A stretch of DNA of 10,043 nt from assembly GCA_029237515.1 (NCBI GenBank), contig JARBAV010000132.1, positions 1 through 10,043 of the forward strand, read 5' to 3'. Made by a program: the position numbers and the translations under genes. The stretch is from Nitrososphaerales archaeon. Lineage in GTDB: Archaea > Thermoproteota > Nitrososphaeria > Nitrososphaerales > Nitrososphaeraceae. The notes below the pieces were generated by a model, which saw only the letters and a program-made list of their open reading frames with translations, searched no databases and had not been told where the DNA came from. Positions 6,845-10,043 of this stretch are shown here, piece after piece; the first letter of the stretch is position 1, and each line of letters begins with the position of its first letter.

Positions 6845-7333
6845 TTGCCAACATCGTCGTCACCATCATTTTGCGAAGTATGCGGGCGACAGATTAACGA
6901 GAATCTCAAAACCGTAGTTATTGAAGGAACGGTATTTAGAGTGTGTTCACAGTGTTCTAAACGGGGAAAGCCTTACGATCCAGGAATTGCCAAAACTGGT
7001 AAAGCATCGATAATTTCTTCGATGCAGTCAACGTTTCGTCGACCACCTGCCAAAAACCAACCGGTCGTTAGGAAGAGAGCATATTACAATAATAGGATCC
7101 AGCTTACCGACGAAACGCTTCTATCACAAGACTTTGGAAGAATGATTCGAGAGGCACGCATGAAAAAGGGGTTTACCCATGAACAGCTAGGTATAAAGAT
7201 GAGTGAAAAGGCTTCACTCCTTAGGAAGGTAGAGACAGGGGCATTAAAGCCGGACGAGTTGCTAGCAAAGAAGTTTGAAAGGGCTCTCCAAATAAAATTA
7301 TACGTGTCAGCTGATGACGACGAACAAGAATAG
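6845..7333 (+). CDS. Archaeal multiprotein bridging factor 1 (aMBF1), zinc ribbon plus HTH
   Basis: aMBF1 is the archaeal relative of the eukaryotic coactivator that bridges activators and TBP; in archaea it has also been linked to ribosomes and translation. The 162-residue protein has the standard layout. An N-terminal zinc ribbon carries C10/C13 and C34/C37. A flexible basic linker spans about 40-92. A Cro/C1-type helix-turn-helix follows at about 97-155 (FGRMIREARMKKGFTHEQLG, then EKASLLRKVETGALKP), and the tail is acidic. The start is TTG at 6845; it is the only usable start, since the same frame is closed by the AbrB-PhoU stop at 6815. No good ribosome-binding site is seen. The 27-base gap suggests cotranscription with the AbrB-PhoU gene, giving a two-regulator unit. 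Confidence 0.92.
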   Translation: MPTSSSPSFCEVCGRQINENLKTVVIEGTVFRVCSQCSKRGKPYDPGIAKTGKASIISSMQSTFRRPPAKNQPVVRKRAYYNNRIQLTDETLLSQDFGRMIREARMKKGFTHEQLGIKMSEKASLLRKVETGALKPDELLAKKFERALQIKLYVSADDDEQE

Positions 7334-7669
7334 GTAAGTCGGCAACTTTAAAATTATTTAGACTGATTTGCCTACATATAATCGAATTCCATTCGGAAAT
7401 GAGATATGCTGTATGGGGTGCAGAAAAGTAAGAGGCACAAGCTGACTTGCCACCTTGTTTCTATTCACATATGTTTTCCCTATTCTTACTCTCCTTTTGG
7501 TTATTCAATTAAGGTTTTTATGAGACTACTACATAATTTCAGAAGCTTACGTTCATTCCAAAGATAAATTTGATGATTTCATTTCAATAGTCTTTACCGA
7601 TGAAGTCAGTGGCCCTGGATGATTCCTCAGGAGCAAAAGACTAATTTTCAAAGTGGGAGGAATTTTAGA
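7334..7669. other. Intergenic stretch between convergent genes
   Basis: These 336 bases separate aMBF1 (plus) from the Cache gene (minus), so they are 3' to both. I find no tRNA, no convincing complete gene on either strand, and no long inverted or direct repeat. The content is AT-rich with plus-strand pyrimidine tracts in the middle, plus one protein-like but startless 32-codon frame at 7524-7619, described among the findings. Confidence 0.7.
7455..7520 (+). terminator. Pyrimidine/T-rich tract, possible archaeal terminator after aMBF1
   Basis: The plus strand has several T-runs separated by C (TTGTTTC, TGTTTTCCC, CTCCTTTTGG, GGTTTTTA), beginning about 120 bases after the aMBF1 stop. Archaeal RNA polymerase terminates at U-rich tracts without a hairpin, so this is the best candidate terminator in the gap, although the distance from the gene is long. 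Confidence 0.3.
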
Positions 7670-8818
7670 CTAGCCAGTTTGTTCTCTCTTAATTTCCTTC
7701 ATTACTTCTTGCAAATAATTTTTCATTGCATCATATGAATCTTCCAATTCCCTTGCTTTAGTCTCTGAATCATGCAATTCAGTCGTTCTCCTTTTTACCT
7801 CTCTCTGTAATATGTGGTTCCATTCAACAAGAATGAATACTAATACCACAATGGCCGCAAGAGTACCTGCAAGTAGAAGATAAATCTTGACCTCTTCCAA
7901 GTATAATGCATCCTGAATTTGAGAATATATTTGAGTAGTCGGAGTAATGACCTGCAAGAAATATTGGGGTTCGCCGTTTACTAGCACAGGCTGTTGGGTA
8001 TTGATCCTTTCTCCAGCACCAGAGTCGTAAACGGCGTATGAAGGCTCAGCGAATGTGATCAATGTTTTTGTTAAATTGTTTGCGACCTCATTGTGATTGA
8101 CAGCATCTTGAACCTCTGGACCAAAAAAGTTCAAACCAACTAGACTCTTATTTAACCCATTGTATAACAAATCCCCATCCTTGTTATATGAAACCAAAAA
8201 TCCTTCCTCAAAGTTCTCTATATTTTTATAAAAGGAAAAAAAGGGATCGGCAAGAACTGAAGCCCCAATCGTCGCTATATAGTCTCCAGAAAGCCTATCG
8301 AAAACCGGATATGAGATAAAGATCCTGTAAAGTCCTTGTCGCTCAAAACCATCAGAGAAAACAGTAGAATTACTCTCTCTCGTCTTTCTTACCCAATCCC
8401 TAAATGACAAATCACTACCTACAAGTGGTTCCCTTTCTTTTGCTAGTCCGACTGTCATTACATCGTTATTGTCTAAAATAAAAAGACGATTTATGGTGTT
8501 ATTGTATTTGCCAAATTCTTCTTGCATAAGTTCCTTTAATGCTGGAGATGAGTACTCCCTTTCCTGCACATAAATTGAATTACCTAGACCGTTCATCATG
8601 GCTATCACCCTTTCCAGATCAGAGCTCATATGTGTACTAACTATCTTTGTATACTCCATCTGTCTTCCTTTTTGTTCTTCAAAAATCCTATTTTCAATAT
8701 CCTGCTTAGTAATATCCTGTATGAAAAATAGCGATGCGAATGAAAAGCTGACAATCAGCACTATTAGAACAAGTGCGATCTTTCGTATGTTCCTTCCTGC
8801 AAGATCAATTTTGAACAT
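7670..8818 (-). CDS. Membrane-anchored Cache-domain sensor protein without kinase domain
   Basis: The 382-residue protein is built as a sensor. A short basic cytoplasmic start (residues 1-12) leads into a first membrane helix at about 13-34. A large extracellular region at about 35-308 has dCache features (LFILDNNDVMTVGLA at 112-126, SFRDWVRKTRES at 138-149, RIFISYPVFDRLSGDYIATI at 165-184). A second membrane helix lies at about 311-332 and a cytoplasmic coiled coil at about 335-380 (LQREVKRRTTELHDSE onward). It then stops, with no histidine-kinase, HAMP, PAS or methyl-accepting domain. Cache domains bind small ligands outside the cell. The linker after the second helix resembles that of Cache histidine kinases, so this may be a kinase-less receptor or a shortened kinase gene. 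The ATG is 15 bases after the stop of the solute-binding protein gene, so the two are likely one operon. Confidence 0.82.
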   Translation of the reverse strand: MFKIDLAGRNIRKIALVLIVLIVSFSFASLFFIQDITKQDIENRIFEEQKGRQMEYTKIVSTHMSSDLERVIAMMNGLGNSIYVQEREYSSPALKELMQEEFGKYNNTINRLFILDNNDVMTVGLAKEREPLVGSDLSFRDWVRKTRESNSTVFSDGFERQGLYRIFISYPVFDRLSGDYIATIGASVLADPFFSFYKNIENFEEGFLVSYNKDGDLLYNGLNKSLVGLNFFGPEVQDAVNHNEVANNLTKTLITFAEPSYAVYDSGAGERINTQQPVLVNGEPQYFLQVITPTTQIYSQIQDALYLEEVKIYLLLAGTLAAIVVLVFILVEWNHILQREVKRRTTELHDSETKARELEDSYDAMKNYLQEVMKEIKREQTG

Positions 8819-8830
8819 AGTATCTTAATT

Positions 8831-8838
8831 ACCTCACC
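8831..8838 (-). promoter_or_regulatory. Ribosome-binding site for the Cache gene
   Basis: The minus strand reads GGTGAGGT, overlapping the TGA stop of the solute-binding protein gene and lying 12 bases ahead of the Cache ATG. The overlap suggests coupled translation of the two genes. Confidence 0.45.
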
Positions 8839-10043
8839 ATCCCAATTTCCTGGCCGACATTCCTGCTGCTTCATCTAATGCTTCTTTTGGGTCCCCGTTA
8901 TGGAAATAAACCTTATTAATAGCTTCTCGAATTTCATCTGCAACGAAAGGGTATGCCGGTATAGCTGGTCTAATTCCCCCTAATGGGATCATAGAAACCA
9001 TTTCATCATAGTATGGATTTATTTTCCTTAATTGTTCAGAGAATCGTCCCTCTCCTATAGTTAGCTGCGTAGGTAGATATCCACTCTCCGCCAACCAAGG
9101 AGATAGAATGGAAGGCTCTAGCATCAATGAAATCAGTTCCCATGCCAGATTTTTATTGGAGGACGTCTGCGGGATTGCAAATTCCCAACCACCCATTAGA
9201 GTTGCTGTGAGTGTATCATTGTCTGGCGTGGGAAACTTCGGGATAAAACCTACTTTAGAGAAATCCGTCGCATCTAGATTCGAGGGTAACCAAGATCCTT
9301 CAATCATTACAGAAAAATTTCTATCTGAGAATTCCTTTCCCCAACTGTGAGTCGTCTGAGGCTTTATTCCAGCTTTCACTTGATCTTGGATAAATGAAAG
9401 GGCCTTAATCCCTTCAGTACTATTGAAAGCTGGAAACCAATAACTGCCTCCTGTCGGATATCCATCCTTTTGTTGGAGTATTTCTCCACCGAGTATCCAC
9501 AGATACGGATACCACATATCAGTAGAATGGTTAGCGCCTGTGAGGTGAACTCCTTCAATACCTCTAAGTCCAAGAGTAGAATTAAGTTTCTTTGCGGCTT
9601 GAATATACCCATCCCATGTAGTTAATGATACTGGCTCTACCCCAGATTCCTCAAGTAAGTCCTTCCAATACCATATTCCTCTCACATCGGTCCACGCCCA
9701 AATACCGTATATTGTATTATTATAAATCATGCCATCTATGTTAGACTGGTAAAAATCTGGGAGCCTTCCCCAATTCTCAGCCTTCTCTGTAAGATCCGTC
9801 AATAGCCCCTTATCTGCAAGTTCTCCTAGCCAAATCTGATCGACACTTACTATATCTAATTGGCTTCCGTTAGTTATAGAGTTCTCTATTTGCCCCTTTG
9901 TTTGAGAATAAGGGGTATCCATATATTCAACATCGATATTGAGATCAGGATGGTTTAGCCTTAGCTCCTCGAGGGCATTATCCACGAGAGATTTCCCCAT
10001 TCCCTTTCTGTTAAATTCATCAAAAAGGACTCTCAAAGTAACA
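8834..10043 (-). CDS. ABC transporter extracellular solute-binding protein, sugar type (N-terminus beyond right edge)
   Basis: This is a family 1 (maltose/trehalose-type) solute-binding protein, which captures a ligand outside the cell and delivers it to an ABC permease. About 400 residues are visible. The frame contains a TTG at 10036 but stays open to the edge, and the first visible residues (RVLFDEFNRKG) are the first strand of the mature protein, so the secretion signal and true start lie outside the window. Counting from that TTG, DIVSVDQIWLGELADKGLLTDL (61-82) is the typical early ligand-cleft block. An aromatic segment (YGIWAWTDVRGIWYW, 110-124) fits stacking against a sugar ring. MIEGSWLPSNL is at 244-254, GGWEFAIP at 282-289, and RPAIPAYPFVADEIREAINKV with EALDEAA at 356-391 is the family's usual C-terminal signature. 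The ligand cannot be named. No permease or ATPase gene is in the window. Confidence 0.88.
   Translation of the reverse strand, partial: VTLRVLFDEFNRKGMGKSLVDNALEELRLNHPDLNIDVEYMDTPYSQTKGQIENSITNGSQLDIVSVDQIWLGELADKGLLTDLTEKAENWGRLPDFYQSNIDGMIYNNTIYGIWAWTDVRGIWYWKDLLEESGVEPVSLTTWDGYIQAAKKLNSTLGLRGIEGVHLTGANHSTDMWYPYLWILGGEILQQKDGYPTGGSYWFPAFNSTEGIKALSFIQDQVKAGIKPQTTHSWGKEFSDRNFSVMIEGSWLPSNLDATDFSKVGFIPKFPTPDNDTLTATLMGGWEFAIPQTSSNKNLAWELISLMLEPSILSPWLAESGYLPTQLTIGEGRFSEQLRKINPYYDEMVSMIPLGGIRPAIPAYPFVADEIREAINKVYFHNGDPKEALDEAAGMSARKLGW

Noticed and set aside
7334..7669. tRNA or small structured RNA in the intergenic gap
   Set aside because: No T-loop (GTTCRA-like) box, acceptor stem pairing or other recognisable fold was found on reading both strands by eye; a covariance search was not possible.
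8598..8828. Plus-strand open frame of 76 codons opposite the start of the Cache gene
   Set aside because: Its Ser/Ile/Leu-rich translation mirrors the membrane helix region on the other strand, and there is no promoter or ribosome-binding site.
9108..9612. Two open frames of about 80 codons inside the solute-binding protein gene, one on each strand
   Set aside because: Both are out of frame with a clearly conserved protein and show no domain or ribosome-binding site.

Overview
The window looks archaeal and is most likely from a member of the Nitrososphaerota (Thaumarchaeota). The AspRS is of the archaeal type, and as I remember that family it reads like the Nitrososphaerota enzymes. An archaeal NAC chaperone, an archaeal MBF1 (zinc ribbon plus HTH), an AbrB-PhoU fusion regulator and a Cache-type sensor protein are all present. 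Promoters look archaeal: AT-rich TATA-like boxes lie about 25 bp ahead of starts with little or no leader, and TTG and GTG starts are frequent. Base composition is moderately AT-rich. The phylum is an inference; genus cannot be fixed from this sequence.

Left part (1-4789). A short open frame runs off the left edge on the minus strand and probably begins an unidentified gene. After a divergent promoter region comes a compact plus-strand operon, aspS-gatC-gatA-gatB. The gatC/gatA and gatA/gatB junctions are ATGA overlaps. Together the four genes encode the indirect route to Asn-tRNA(Asn): a non-discriminating AspRS charges tRNA(Asn) with Asp, and GatCAB amidates it. The AspRS carries Pro at a position that separates non-discriminating from discriminating archaeal enzymes.

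Middle part (4790-7333). A two-gene minus-strand unit converges on gatB: a small PUA protein resembling the C-terminal part of archaeosine tRNA-guanine transglycosylase, overlapping the nascent polypeptide-associated complex gene. It diverges from a plus-strand pair, an AbrB-PhoU protein (probably phosphate-related regulation) and aMBF1 (a general transcription coactivator type), 27 nt apart.

Right part (7334-10043). A 336-base AT-rich intergenic stretch holds pyrimidine tracts and one protein-like fragment without a start. Beyond it, on the minus strand, lie a membrane-anchored Cache sensor that ends in a coiled coil with no kinase domain, and, 15 nt upstream of it in transcription order, a sugar-type ABC extracellular solute-binding protein that runs off the right edge. 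The pairing suggests ligand capture coupled to sensing. No permease or ATPase gene is visible.

I see no tRNA, rRNA, CRISPR array, insertion sequence or long repeat. Most of the window is core archaeal information-processing DNA; the SBP-Cache pair is the accessory-like part.
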